Assembly: GCF_002896965.1 (NCBI RefSeq)
Contig: NZ_LYMM01000106.1
Location: 1 to 64,000 of the forward strand
DNA length: 64,000 nt
Source of the DNA: Novosphingobium guangzhouense
GTDB lineage: Bacteria; Pseudomonadota; Alphaproteobacteria; Sphingomonadales; Sphingomonadaceae
Direction of reading: 5' to 3'
The notes below the pieces were generated by a model. It was not told the DNA's origin, ran no database searches, and saw only the letters and a list, made by a program, of their open reading frames with translations. Shown piece by piece: positions 50,121-58,164 of the stretch; the first letter of the stretch is position 1, and each line of letters starts with the position of its first letter. The position numbers and the translations under genes are program-made.

Positions 50121-52682
50121 ATGGTTCAGCACCGGAACGGCCCGACACTCAAGGATGCTCCCGGCGCGGTGAAGGCGGTGCTTGGCCCTACCAACACCGG
50201 CAAGACCCACCTCGCGATAGAGCGGATGTGCGCCCACTCCAGCGGCATGATCGGCTTCCCGCTGCGTCTGCTGGCGCGCGAAGTCTACGACCGCGTGGTC
50301 AAGATCAAGGGGGAGGGCAGCGTCGCCCTGATCACCGGGGAAGAACGGATAGAGCCGAAGAACGCGCGCTATCTGCTCTGCACGGCCGAGGCGATGCCTG
50401 TCTCCGAACGCTCGATGGCCTTCGTCGCCATCGACGAAGCGCAGCTGGCCGCAGACCGCGAACGCGGCCACGTCTTCACCGATCGTCTGCTGCACGCGCG
50501 GGGGCGGGAAGAAACGATGATCCTGGGCTCCTCCACGGTGGAGCCGCTGGTAAGGGCGCTGGTGCCCGAGGCGGAGATCGTCACCCGCCCGCGCTTTTCC
50601 ACACTGACGCATGCGGGCGCGAAGAAGCTCAGCCGGGTGCCGCCCCGCAGCGCCATCGTCGCCTTCTCGACCGAACAGGTCTACGCCATCGCCGAAATGC
50701 TGCGCCGCTTCCGGGGCGGCGCGGCGGTGGTGATGGGCGCGCTTTCGCCGCAGACACGCAATGCGCAGGTCGCGCTCTATCAGTCGGGGGAGGTGGACTA
50801 TCTTGTCGCCACCGACGCGATCGGCATGGGGCTCAACCTCGATGTCGAACATGTCGCCTTCGCGGGCCTTTCCAAGTACGATGGCCGCCGCCACCGCCGC
50901 CTGACCCCGCCGGAAATGGCGCAGATCGCGGGCCGGGCAGGGCGCCACCAGAAGGACGGCAGCTTCGGCACGCTCACCGGGACCGCCAGTGGGAATGGGG
51001 GCGGCCACGATTCCGAATTCGACCCCGAAGAAATCTACGCGATCGAGGAACACCGCTTCGCGCCCCTGACCAGGCTGTTCTGGCGTGAGCCCGAGCCCCG
51101 CTTCGACAGCATCGCCACGCTGATCGCGGACCTTGAAACGCCCCCGCAGCGCCCCGAACTTGCCCCCGCGCCCGAAGCCATCGACCTTGCCGTGCTCAAG
51201 CGTCTTGCGGACGAGGGTGCCGTGGCGGACACTGTGCGGGGCTTTGGGCAGGTGCGCCGCTTCTGGGACGTCTGCCGCCTTCCCGACTTTCGCCAGCAGG
51301 GCGTGGAAACGCATTCCCGCTTCGTCGCGCGGCTGTGGCAGGACTTGCGCAGCGGCGAACTTGGCGCCGATTTCGTCGCCGCGCAGATCGCCCAGCTTGA
51401 CCGCACCGGGGGCGATATCGACACGCTGCAGGGGCGCATCGCCGCCATCCGTTCATGGGCTTACATAGCCCAGCGGCCCGACTGGGTGCTCGCCCGCGAT
51501 GAAATGGCCGCCCGCGCCCGCGCGGTTGAGGCTCGACTTTCGGACGCACTTCACGGAAAGCTGACGGAACGATTCATCAACCGCAGGACAGCCGTTCTGA
51601 TGAAGAAACTGGGACCGGATACCGGACTGCTCTCGGTCCGGCTGGAAGACGAGGAAGTGCTGGTCGAGGGCGAGCACATCGGATCCTTGCGCGGCTTCAC
51701 CTTCCAGGTCGATCCCGGCGCGCGCCTGTCTGACCGCAAGCTGCTGCTGGCGGCGGCGGAAAAGCACCTCTCCACCCTGCTCGGCACCCGCGCCGATGCG
51801 CTGGTGGCCGGCATTCACGATGGCACCGCCGCGATCTCGCTGGCTGACGGCGCGTTGCTGTGGGACGGGCAGAAGGTGGCTAGCCTTGCCCCCGGCCGAT
51901 CGCTGCTGGCGCCGGTCATGGTGCCCGATCGCGCGCTTGATGCCGTGCCCGATGGCGCCCGCAAGGCGCTTGTTGCGGCGCTGGAAGGCTGGCTGGACAC
52001 CGCGCTCAAGCCGCTGGCTGCGCTGGTCAAACTCGATGATGCAAGCCGCGCGACGGATGCCGGGCCGGACTTGCGCGCGCTGCTGATCACGCTGGTCGAA
52101 CGCGGCGGCATGACCGCGCGCGAAGATTCGGGGATCGACAAGCTCGACAAGCAGCGCCGCACGATGCTGGCGCGGCTGGGGGTCCGGGTGGGGGCGCTTG
52201 ACCTCTTCGTGCCTGCCATGCTGCGCAGCCCCGTGATCGCACTGTGGCGCCAGCTGGCGAAAGTATCGGGCAAGCCGCAAGGCGGCGCTCCCGCACCCGA
52301 CATGCCGCCGGTGCTGCCCGCCGGAAACCACCGCCCACCCCCCGGATACCGCGTGCTGGGCAAGCAGCTGCTGCGCCTCGACATGGCCGAAAAGCTTCTG
52401 CGTGAAGCGCACGAAGCGCGCGGCGCGGAAAAGCGCGGCAGCTTCGCGCTCGATCCGGCGCGCGCGGTATCCACCGGGCTGACCACCTCCAGCTACGCGC
52501 GGCTGCTGCGGCTGGGCGGGTTCCAGCCGCTGATGCCGCGCCCATTGGCCGAAGGCGCGCATGGCCCGCCCGCCCCGGTGCGCTGGCGCTGGCGTCCGCC
52601 CCGCCGTCAGGCAGAACCCGAACGTGCGGCCCCCGTGCGCGCCGGCGGCGCCTTCGCCGCGCTGGCGGATATGGTGCGCTAG
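50121..52682 (+). CDS. SUV3-like helicase
   Basis: An 853-residue superfamily 2 helicase of the Suv3/Lhr-adjacent type. Motif I is GPTNTGKTHLAIERM near 22-36, motif II is IDEAQLAAD, and motif VI is QIAGRAGRHQKDG. Its SUV3-style C-terminal region has ERFINRRTAVLMKK. Suv3 homologues in alphaproteobacteria act on RNA, probably in decay. ATG at 50121 is selected because the preceding 22 codons from 50055 look non-family. There is no good Shine-Dalgarno for either, so the start is uncertain. Confidence 0.9.
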   Translation: MVQHRNGPTLKDAPGAVKAVLGPTNTGKTHLAIERMCAHSSGMIGFPLRLLAREVYDRVVKIKGEGSVALITGEERIEPKNARYLLCTAEAMPVSERSMAFVAIDEAQLAADRERGHVFTDRLLHARGREETMILGSSTVEPLVRALVPEAEIVTRPRFSTLTHAGAKKLSRVPPRSAIVAFSTEQVYAIAEMLRRFRGGAAVVMGALSPQTRNAQVALYQSGEVDYLVATDAIGMGLNLDVEHVAFAGLSKYDGRRHRRLTPPEMAQIAGRAGRHQKDGSFGTLTGTASGNGGGHDSEFDPEEIYAIEEHRFAPLTRLFWREPEPRFDSIATLIADLETPPQRPELAPAPEAIDLAVLKRLADEGAVADTVRGFGQVRRFWDVCRLPDFRQQGVETHSRFVARLWQDLRSGELGADFVAAQIAQLDRTGGDIDTLQGRIAAIRSWAYIAQRPDWVLARDEMAARARAVEARLSDALHGKLTERFINRRTAVLMKKLGPDTGLLSVRLEDEEVLVEGEHIGSLRGFTFQVDPGARLSDRKLLLAAAEKHLSTLLGTRADALVAGIHDGTAAISLADGALLWDGQKVASLAPGRSLLAPVMVPDRALDAVPDGARKALVAALEGWLDTALKPLAALVKLDDASRATDAGPDLRALLITLVERGGMTAREDSGIDKLDKQRRTMLARLGVRVGALDLFVPAMLRSPVIALWRQLAKVSGKPQGGAPAPDMPPVLPAGNHRPPPGYRVLGKQLLRLDMAEKLLREAHEARGAEKRGSFALDPARAVSTGLTTSSYARLLRLGGFQPLMPRPLAEGAHGPPAPVRWRWRPPRRQAEPERAAPVRAGGAFAALADMVR

Positions 52683-52691
52683 GGAGGTCGG

Positions 52692-52997
52692 ATGGCCACA
52701 GGTATGCGCGTCGACAAGCTGCTGTGGTTCCTGCGCCTTGCCCGCACTCGCCCGGTGGCGCAGGCGCTGGCCGAAGAGGGGCACATGCGCCTCAACGGCC
52801 GCCGCATAGACCGCGCCCACCAGAAGATCGCCGTGGGCGATGTGATCACGCTTTCGATAGCTGGGGGTGTGCGGGTGATAGAAGTCCTATCCTTGCCCGA
52901 ACGGCGCGGACCCTATAGCGAAGCGTCCAGTTGCTACAGAGTGCTTGACGGCAGGCCCGTCGATCCCATAGCTGCGCCCGAATCGAATGACGCCTGA
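52692..52997 (+). CDS. S4-domain RNA-binding protein (Hsp15-like)
   Basis: The 101-residue protein has the S4 fold: GMRVDKLLWFLRLARTRPVAQALAEEGHMRLNG followed by KIAVGDVITLSI. It is of Hsp15 type and binds stalled 50S subunits carrying nascent chain-tRNA. The ATG is 9 bases after the helicase stop with gggaggtcgg between, so it is co-translated. Confidence 0.9.
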   Translation: MATGMRVDKLLWFLRLARTRPVAQALAEEGHMRLNGRRIDRAHQKIAVGDVITLSIAGGVRVIEVLSLPERRGPYSEASSCYRVLDGRPVDPIAAPESNDA

Positions 52998-53015
52998 AGG
53001 AAGGATACCGCACTC

Positions 53016-53354
53016 ATGACGTATGTCGTCACCGACGCCTGCATCAGGTGCAAGTACACGGACTGCGTGGAAGTCTGCCCCGTGGACTGCTTCTACGAAG
53101 GCGAAAACATGCTGGTCATCAACCCCAGCGAATGCATCGACTGCGGCGTGTGCGAACCTGAATGCCCCGCCGAAGCCATCCTGCCCGATACCGAAAGCGG
53201 GCTGGAACAGTGGATGGAGATCAACGCCAAGTATTCGGCGGAATGGCCCAACCTCACCACCCGCAAGGACGCGCCGGACGATGCCGATGCGATGAAGGCG
53301 GAAGAAGGCAAGTTCGAAAAGTATTTCTCGCCCGAACCCGGCGAAGGCGACTGA
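53016..53354 (+). CDS. fdxA: 7Fe ferredoxin family protein (FdxA)
   Basis: The 112-residue ferredoxin has the FdI-type cysteine pattern CIRCKYTDCVEVCPVDC (Cys9, 12, 17, 21, 25) and CIDCGVCEPECP (Cys40, 43, 46, 50). By analogy with FdI, Cys9, 17 and 50 hold a [3Fe-4S] cluster and Cys21, 40, 43 and 46 a [4Fe-4S] cluster. The C-terminal tail matches FdxA length. Likely an electron carrier, not nitrogen-fixation-specific. Starts 18 bases after the S4 gene. Confidence 0.96.
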   Translation: MTYVVTDACIRCKYTDCVEVCPVDCFYEGENMLVINPSECIDCGVCEPECPAEAILPDTESGLEQWMEINAKYSAEWPNLTTRKDAPDDADAMKAEEGKFEKYFSPEPGEGD

Positions 53355-53443
53355 TCCTGCCACGGCGGGCCTGAGGCTCGCCGATCAAAATCCGCAGATT
53401 CCCGTGGTTTGCGCTTTGTGCAACAGAACCACGGAAGACCCAT

Positions 53444-53485
53444 GAGGCGCGAAACGGAAACGTTTTCGCGCCTCTGGCTTTTTTG
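53444..53485 (+). terminator. Terminator after fdxA
   Basis: An 11-bp stem (gaggcgcgaaa at 53444-53454 with tttcgcgcctc at 53464-53474), then tggctttttt. A second small stem (ccgtggtt 53402-53409 with aaccacgg 53427-53434) lies upstream. Both are in the 329-base gap 53355-53683, which holds no gene I can support. Confidence 0.85.
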
Positions 53486-53499
53486 GCATATTGCTGCTA

Positions 53500-53505
53500 T
53501 ATAAT
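53500..53505 (+). promoter_or_regulatory. Possible -10 element for carD with a long leader
   Basis: A perfect TATAAT at 53500-53505 lies just after the fdxA terminator. No convincing -35 is visible at 17-18 bases; gcttttt is the closest. If used, it gives carD a 5' leader of about 170 bases with gcatcgcctcc-type pairing potential. Confidence 0.4.
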
Positions 53506-53683
53506 CGTTCAACTGCACGGGCCTTCTGCTCGTTTGGCAGGCATTTTCAATGCGAGGCAGGGTTCGAAAGCAGACGGTTGGGAGAGTGATCTTACCGGGC
53601 GTGGAGGCACATCGCCTCCTTGTCGCACCCCGGTTTTCTCCCGATTCGAACAAACTGGAACCCTGCAGGTGAAAGGACGATAC

Positions 53684-54217
53684 ATGGCAACCAGGATCGA
53701 TGCATTCGATGTTGGAGATTACGTCGTTTACCCGAAGCACGGTGTTGGTCGGGTTATTGAACTGCAAAAGCAGGAAATCGCCGGAATGCAGCTCGAGCTT
53801 TACGTGCTGCGGTTCGAAAAAGAGCGCATGACCCTGCGGGTCCCCGTAAACAAGGTCGAATCGATCGGCATGCGCAAGCTGTCTTCGGACAAGACCCTGC
53901 GCGAAGCGCTCGATACCCTCAAGGGCAAGCCCAAGGTCAAGCGGACCATGTGGTCGCGCCGCGCCCAGGAATACGAAGCGAAGATCAATTCGGGCGACCT
54001 CGTGTCGATCGCCGAAGTGACCCGCGACCTGTTCCGCGCTGATGACCAGCCCGAACAGAGCTATTCGGAACGTCAGATCTTCGAAGCGGCCTCGTCGCGC
54101 CTCGCCCGCGAACTCGCGGCGATGGAAAAGACCGACGAACCCGCCGCGCTCAAGAAGATTCTCGCGATCCTCAACGAGCACGCACCCAAGTATTACGACA
54201 CGGCCGAGACTGCCTGA
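53684..54217 (+). CDS. carD: CarD family transcription factor
   Basis: A 177-residue protein. The N-terminal RNA polymerase-interacting domain begins FDVGDYVVYPKHGVGRVIELQKQEIAGMQLELYVLRFEKE and continues RVPVNKVESIGMRKLSS. The helical C-terminus contains the DNA-contact region MWSRRAQEYEAKINSGDLVSIAEVTRDLFR. CarD binds the RNA polymerase beta subunit and stabilises open complexes, notably at rRNA promoters. The ATG follows gaaagga. The frame continues upstream to 53483, but that part lies in the leader. Confidence 0.96.
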   Translation: MATRIDAFDVGDYVVYPKHGVGRVIELQKQEIAGMQLELYVLRFEKERMTLRVPVNKVESIGMRKLSSDKTLREALDTLKGKPKVKRTMWSRRAQEYEAKINSGDLVSIAEVTRDLFRADDQPEQSYSERQIFEAASSRLARELAAMEKTDEPAALKKILAILNEHAPKYYDTAETA

Positions 54218-54227
54218 TCCTCCAGGC

Positions 54228-54241
54228 GTTCCACGTGGAAC
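54228..54241. promoter_or_regulatory. parS: parS-like ParB-binding site B
   Basis: GTTCCACGTGGAAC is a perfect 14-base palindrome and differs from the canonical parS core by one base. It sits 10 bases after the carD stop and just ahead of its terminator, outside coding sequence. Confidence 0.75.
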
Positions 54242-54245
54242 CAAC

Positions 54246-54281
54246 AGGGGCTGCTTCCGCAAGGAAGCGGCCCCTTTCGTT
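54246..54281 (+). terminator. Terminator of carD
   Basis: A 13-bp stem (aggggctgcttcc at 54246-54258 with ggaagcggcccct at 54263-54275, one wobble) closed by a gcaa tetraloop, then ttcgttt. Confidence 0.85.
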
Positions 54282-54351
54282 TGCGCCCGCGCCACGCTCG
54301 TTCTTTCGCTCGTTCATTGCGCTGTCATCCGGTGCGTGTGAGACTGACGAA

Positions 54352-54669
54352 ATGAAGCGCCCCGTCCTTCTTCTTCTGGCCGCCTTGCTTGCAGCGCCGA
54401 TGCTGTCAGGATGCGTGCGTACGGCCGCCAGCATCGTCACCGCGCCCGTAAGGGTGGCAGGCAAGGCGGTAGACTGGACCACCACCAGCCAGTCCGAAGC
54501 CGACGAAAAACGCGGCCGCGCCCTGCGCAAGCGGGATGAGGAACTGGGCAAGCTCAATCGCAGCTATGAAAAGAACCTGCGCGACTGTCAGCGCGGCTCT
54601 GATGCCGCCTGCGATCGCGCGCGCAACGATTACGCCGCGATGCAGGACTTGCGCGAAAAGGCGATCTGA
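54352..54669 (+). CDS. Hypothetical lipoprotein
   Basis: A 105-residue protein with a signal and lipobox (LLLLAALLAAPMLSGC). A helical region of Lys/Arg/Asp/Glu-rich sequence follows, with two cysteines (LRDCQRG and AACDRA). It may be a small periplasmic coiled-coil lipoprotein. No family is recognised. The ATG at 54352 fits the signal; a longer frame upstream has no signal. Converges on the phosphoesterase gene. Confidence 0.65.
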   Translation: MKRPVLLLLAALLAAPMLSGCVRTAASIVTAPVRVAGKAVDWTTTSQSEADEKRGRALRKRDEELGKLNRSYEKNLRDCQRGSDAACDRARNDYAAMQDLREKAI

Positions 54670-54690
54670 TCGCGTTGAAGGCCGCGGTTC

Positions 54691-55575
54691 TCAGTGAACC
54701 GGCGGATCGACCGGCGGCACTTTGGCCACGGGCGAAACCGGCTCACCGGGTTCACGCGGGGGGAGGGCGTTCTCAGGTACATCGTCGATCTGCATCGCCG
54801 GGGTCGGTACGCGTTCCAGATTGCGGGCGGTGACGTGGATCTCGTTCCCGTCGATCACGATCTCGTTGAAGCTGGGTGGGGTGGAGCGGATACGCTTCGA
54901 CAAGGTGCCGGCACCGATCATCCGCAGCGGGCCCGCCGGCGTCTCTTCGACAAGGTCGAACGGATCGTGGACATGGCCCGAAAGCACCGCCATGACCTTG
55001 CGCCCGGCCAGCACTTCCATGGTGCGCGTGCCATTGATCGTCAGCAGCTTTCCGTCCGCGCGCCGTTCAGGCAGGGGGTGGTGGCAGGCGATCAGCACGC
55101 GGGTGCCTTCGGGCAGGGCGTCGATCTGTGCCAGTGTCTGCGCCAGCGCCTTGTCGGTCACCCAGCCGTTCGACCAGGGAAAGCGCTGGTACTGCGCGCG
55201 TGTGGTGGTGCGCAGCGGCACGATCGCCAGATTGGGAAGATCCAGCCGCGTCTCCACCATCCGCTCGATCGCCTTGAACCGGCGATAGGGGTCGAAAAAA
55301 CGCTGGTAGAGGTTGAAATAGGGGATGTCGTGGTTGCCGACTTCCACCGTCACCGGCACGTCGAGCCCCTGAATCCATTCGCACGCGGCCTGGAATTCGG
55401 GGTGGCGCGCGCGCATCGTCAGGTCGCCGGTGATGGCGACGGCATGCGGCTGTTCGCGCTCGATACAGGTCTTGGCCCAGGCGATCGCCTGTTCGTCCAC
55501 AAGACCGAAATGGATGTCGCTCAGGTGGAACAGCCGCAACGGACCATTGTGCATCGAGGCCGTCTTGCCGTGCAT
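54691..55575 (-). CDS. Calcineurin-like metallophosphoesterase
   Basis: The 294-residue phosphoesterase has the two-metal motifs in order: LSDIHFG (DxH), AITGDLTMRARHPEF (GD), VEVGNHDIPY (GNHD), ACHHPLP (H), and VLSGHVHDPFDL (GHxH). The C-terminal segment contains a proline-rich tail. Natural substrate unknown; UDP-sugar, cyclic nucleotide or phospholipid headgroups are possible in such families. Its start overlaps the lipid kinase stop by one base, indicating one transcript. Confidence 0.9.
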   Translation of the reverse strand: MHGKTASMHNGPLRLFHLSDIHFGLVDEQAIAWAKTCIEREQPHAVAITGDLTMRARHPEFQAACEWIQGLDVPVTVEVGNHDIPYFNLYQRFFDPYRRFKAIERMVETRLDLPNLAIVPLRTTTRAQYQRFPWSNGWVTDKALAQTLAQIDALPEGTRVLIACHHPLPERRADGKLLTINGTRTMEVLAGRKVMAVLSGHVHDPFDLVEETPAGPLRMIGAGTLSKRIRSTPPSFNEIVIDGNEIHVTARNLERVPTPAMQIDDVPENALPPREPGEPVSPVAKVPPVDPPVH

Positions 55576-56456
55576 TATCCGTCGAACTCCTTCGTCGTCA
55601 CCAGGTCCACCTCGCAGGTGCCTGAATCGAAAATTTCCTCGGCGGCGCCATCGAACGGCTCGCCGTCTATCAGCAGACCCATCGGCTCGCCCGTGGGGCA
55701 GACCAGCCGCAGCTTCGGATGACGGCCCAGTTCATCGTGCGGACCATCACGAAAGTCGCGGTTGAGCAGGGCGATCCCCTGACCGGCATAGTCCGCCAGC
55801 GATTCGGCATAATAGCCGTTCGCGCGCAGCCCGTCGTCCTTGGGAACTACCGTGATCGCCGCATAGCCTTCCTCGCGGCCCCCGTCGACCGTACCGTCGT
55901 CCGCGGCGCAGACGACCTTGGGACCATTTGCGGAATGGACGATCGCATCGCGGGTAGAAGCCACGAAATCGATGACGTTCATCGCCCGCATCGCTTCGCG
56001 CACCTCGTTCCAGACCGTGCCCGGCCCGGCCAGCGCCCCGGTCAGACCCACGCCATGGCGCGAAACGATAACCGGCGGGCGGGTCTTGCGGATCGGGCCG
56101 CCGGAAAGCCGCGCCACGATTTCGGGCGCGGGCACATCGCCGTGCATACGCTTGGCCAGCATGTTCATGGTACCGCCCGGCAGGACCAGCACCGCCCCGC
56201 CCCAGCCATAGGCCGCCATGACGACCGAGTGCGTGGTTCCATCGCCGCCGAACACCGCCAGCATATCCACCCCCGCCGCATCGAGATCGGCAGGCGCAGG
56301 CGCCGGATCGTCGGGAAAGCGCAGGACGCGATCGGGAGCAAGCCCGGCGTCCTTGAACGCGCCGAGCAGTTCATCGACCGCCGCATCGTTGTTGCTGCCG
56401 CTGGCCGCGTTGCAGACGAGCCATACTTTTACCGAAGATGTGCCGCTTTCAGTCAT
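55575..56456 (-). CDS. Diacylglycerol kinase-type lipid kinase
   Basis: A 293-residue protein with the DAGK catalytic fold: VCNAASGSNN (phosphate loop, N-terminal), VFGGDGTTHSVV with the GGDGT signature, and LPGGTMNMLAKRMHGD (ATP pocket). The C-terminal lobe ends with LIDGEPFDG. It likely phosphorylates a lipid hydroxyl, for example diacylglycerol or sphingoid base. In sphingolipid-producing sphingomonads, the lipid specificity is an open point. Operon partner of the metallophosphoesterase. Confidence 0.88.
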   Translation of the reverse strand: MTESGTSSVKVWLVCNAASGSNNDAAVDELLGAFKDAGLAPDRVLRFPDDPAPAPADLDAAGVDMLAVFGGDGTTHSVVMAAYGWGGAVLVLPGGTMNMLAKRMHGDVPAPEIVARLSGGPIRKTRPPVIVSRHGVGLTGALAGPGTVWNEVREAMRAMNVIDFVASTRDAIVHSANGPKVVCAADDGTVDGGREEGYAAITVVPKDDGLRANGYYAESLADYAGQGIALLNRDFRDGPHDELGRHPKLRLVCPTGEPMGLLIDGEPFDGAAEEIFDSGTCEVDLVTTKEFDG

Positions 56457-56493
56457 GCCCGCACAAGCGCCCGAACCGCGCGAGGGTTCCCCG

Positions 56494-56763
56494 TCAAACG
56501 CGGCCGCTGAAGATCAGCCAAGCGGAAACGCCGTTCAGCGCGGTATATAATGCATAGAGCAGCGCCCATCCGGTCGATCCCGCCGCCGCCACGATCATCA
56601 CCCCCAGCAGCATCACGAATTCGACGACAAGGCTGAGCCGCCCGCCCAGCGCCTGAAAGAACCAGGGCACCTGGGCCAGCATGGGATGGTTGCTTTCCAG
56701 CAGCGCCTTGTGCGCGGCGAAATTGACGATTCCAAAGCAGAAGACGAGGATCAGCGGCGCCAT
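56494..56763 (-). CDS. Small multi-pass membrane protein of unknown function
   Basis: An 89-residue protein with about three membrane segments: APLILVFCFGIVNFAAH, LSLVVEFVMLLGVMIVAAA and WALLYALYTALNGVSAWLIF. No recognised family. The ATG at 56763 begins the first hydrophobic segment; a longer frame starting at 56835 adds a charged leader and is also possible. It sits 37 bases upstream of the lipid kinase gene on the same strand. The 266-base gap 56764-57029 ahead of urcA holds no other gene I see. Confidence 0.5.
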   Translation of the reverse strand: MAPLILVFCFGIVNFAAHKALLESNHPMLAQVPWFFQALGGRLSLVVEFVMLLGVMIVAAAGSTGWALLYALYTALNGVSAWLIFSGRV

Positions 56764-57029
56764 GTAGTGCCAGTCTATCGAGCAGAGCGCAGCAGCGCCA
56801 CCGTCTTGCGCACGATTCGAACGCATGAGTCGCACCGAGCATCATGATCTTGCATGTCGTTTGTCGATTACAAATGTCGTTGGTCCGCCCGACTGCGCTT
56901 TCGTCGACCGCCTTCGGCTCACAATCGACCTTCGCGTGATCGCGCCGGGGGAGTGCGGCACATCACACTCATCGAGCCGGACGGAACACAGTTCTTCCCC
57001 ACGGCTCACACCGTGAGGAGGAAAATACC

Positions 57030-57341
57030 ATGTTCAAGACCACCATGCTCGCTGCTGCCGCCCTTTGCACCGTCGGCCTGTTCTCCACCCCCGCCGCTTT
57101 CGCCAAGAGCGTCGAAGTCCACTACAAGGATCTCGATCTCGGCACTGTCGAAGGGCAGGGCCTCCTGAAGAAGCGCATCGACAAGGCCGCCCGCGATGTC
57201 TGCCGTGTCGATCAAGCCACGACCGGCACCCACATCCGCGGTAACGTCGATGCCGACTGCTACCGCCAGGCGCGCACCAACGTGAGCGAGCAGGTGGCTG
57301 CAGCGATCGACAAGGCTGACGATACCCGCCTCGGCGGCTGA
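57030..57341 (+). CDS. UrcA family protein
   Basis: A 103-residue secreted protein: signal peptide MFKTTMLAAAALCTVGLFSTPAAFA, then the UrcA pattern VHYKDLDLGTVEGQGLLKKRIDKAARDVCRVD and DADCYRQARTNVSEQVAAAI. Two cysteines probably pair. The family is widespread in sphingomonads and caulobacters, but its function is unknown. Strong gaggagg-like site (gtgaggaggaaa) precedes the ATG. Confidence 0.85.
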   Translation: MFKTTMLAAAALCTVGLFSTPAAFAKSVEVHYKDLDLGTVEGQGLLKKRIDKAARDVCRVDQATTGTHIRGNVDADCYRQARTNVSEQVAAAIDKADDTRLGG

Positions 57342-57400
57342 GCCGCTCCCCACCCCATTTATCCAGGTCCCAAAAGAGAAAAGACCCGGAAAAAACCTGA

Positions 57401-57430
57401 TGGCGGGCTTAGCGGCCCGCCATTTTCTTT
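57401..57430 (+). terminator. Terminator of urcA, overlapping the end of the LytTR gene
   Basis: An 8-bp stem (tggcgggc at 57401-57408 with gcccgcca at 57415-57422) and loop ttagcg, followed by ttttcttt. The loop contains the stop codon of the converging regulator gene. Confidence 0.75.
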
Positions 57431-58164
57431 ACGCCGGGAAGATAGGTCCGGCCGATCCGCAGCGCCTCTCCGTCTGCGGTTTCGGCCGACCAGACGCCAA
57501 GCCCTTCATGCCGCAGGCCGGAAACGTGGCTGCGCTGCAGGATGCAGCTGCGGTGAATGCGGATGAAACGTTCGGGGTCCAGACGGTCCTCAAGGCTGGT
57601 GATGGTCTGGAGCAGCAGATAGCTTTGCGTGCCCACGTGCAGGCGCACATAGTCGCGCTCCGCATCGATGCGCTGAACTTCTGCGGCGGCTACGCGCACC
57701 AGTTCGGAGCGGTGCGGCACCCAGAATTCCTCAAGCCACTGGCTGGCCGCCGGCGCCTGCGCCCGCTCACCCCTCCGCGATACCACGCGGGTCACCGCGC
57801 GCTGCAGGCGATCGGGTGCCACGGGCTTGAGCACATAATCCACCGCATCGAGATCGAACGCCTCGACCGCGAATTCATCGTGCGCGGTGACGAAGATTAC
57901 CGCCGGGGCAGCCGTCCGGCCGCCCAGCGTGCGCGCCACCGTCAACCCGTCCGTCTCCGGCATCGTCAGGTCCAGCAGCACCAGATCGGGCGAGAGCGCA
58001 TCGATCAGGCGCAGCGCGGCCTGACCGTCGCTGGCCGTGCCGATCACCGAAATCCCGTCGATGCGCGCGCAGATGACCTGCATGCGCTCCACCGCCAGCG
58101 GTTCGTCGTCGACGATAAGGGTACGCAGCGGAGCGGCGGGTGCCATGCCTTCGGGCTCAGCCAT
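57409..58164 (-). CDS. LytTR-family response regulator (second system)
   Basis: A 251-residue regulator: receiver domain (about 12-125) with VDDEPLA, phospho-acceptor Asp in LVLLDLTMPETDG, VTAHDEFA and DYVLKPVAP; and LytTR domain (about 150-251) with IDAERDYVRLHVG and FIRIHRSCILQ. It forms a pair with the downstream-start kinase: its ATG at 58164 overlaps the kinase stop by eight bases. Its targets are unknown. Confidence 0.9.
   Translation of the reverse strand: MAEPEGMAPAAPLRTLIVDDEPLAVERMQVICARIDGISVIGTASDGQAALRLIDALSPDLVLLDLTMPETDGLTVARTLGGRTAAPAVIFVTAHDEFAVEAFDLDAVDYVLKPVAPDRLQRAVTRVVSRRGERAQAPAASQWLEEFWVPHRSELVRVAAAEVQRIDAERDYVRLHVGTQSYLLLQTITSLEDRLDPERFIRIHRSCILQRSHVSGLRHEGLGVWSAETADGEALRIGRTYLPGVKKMAGR

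Noticed and set aside
56825..57016. Short plus-strand frame of 63 codons upstream of urcA
   Set aside because: No ribosome-binding site or family, and it runs into the urcA leader.
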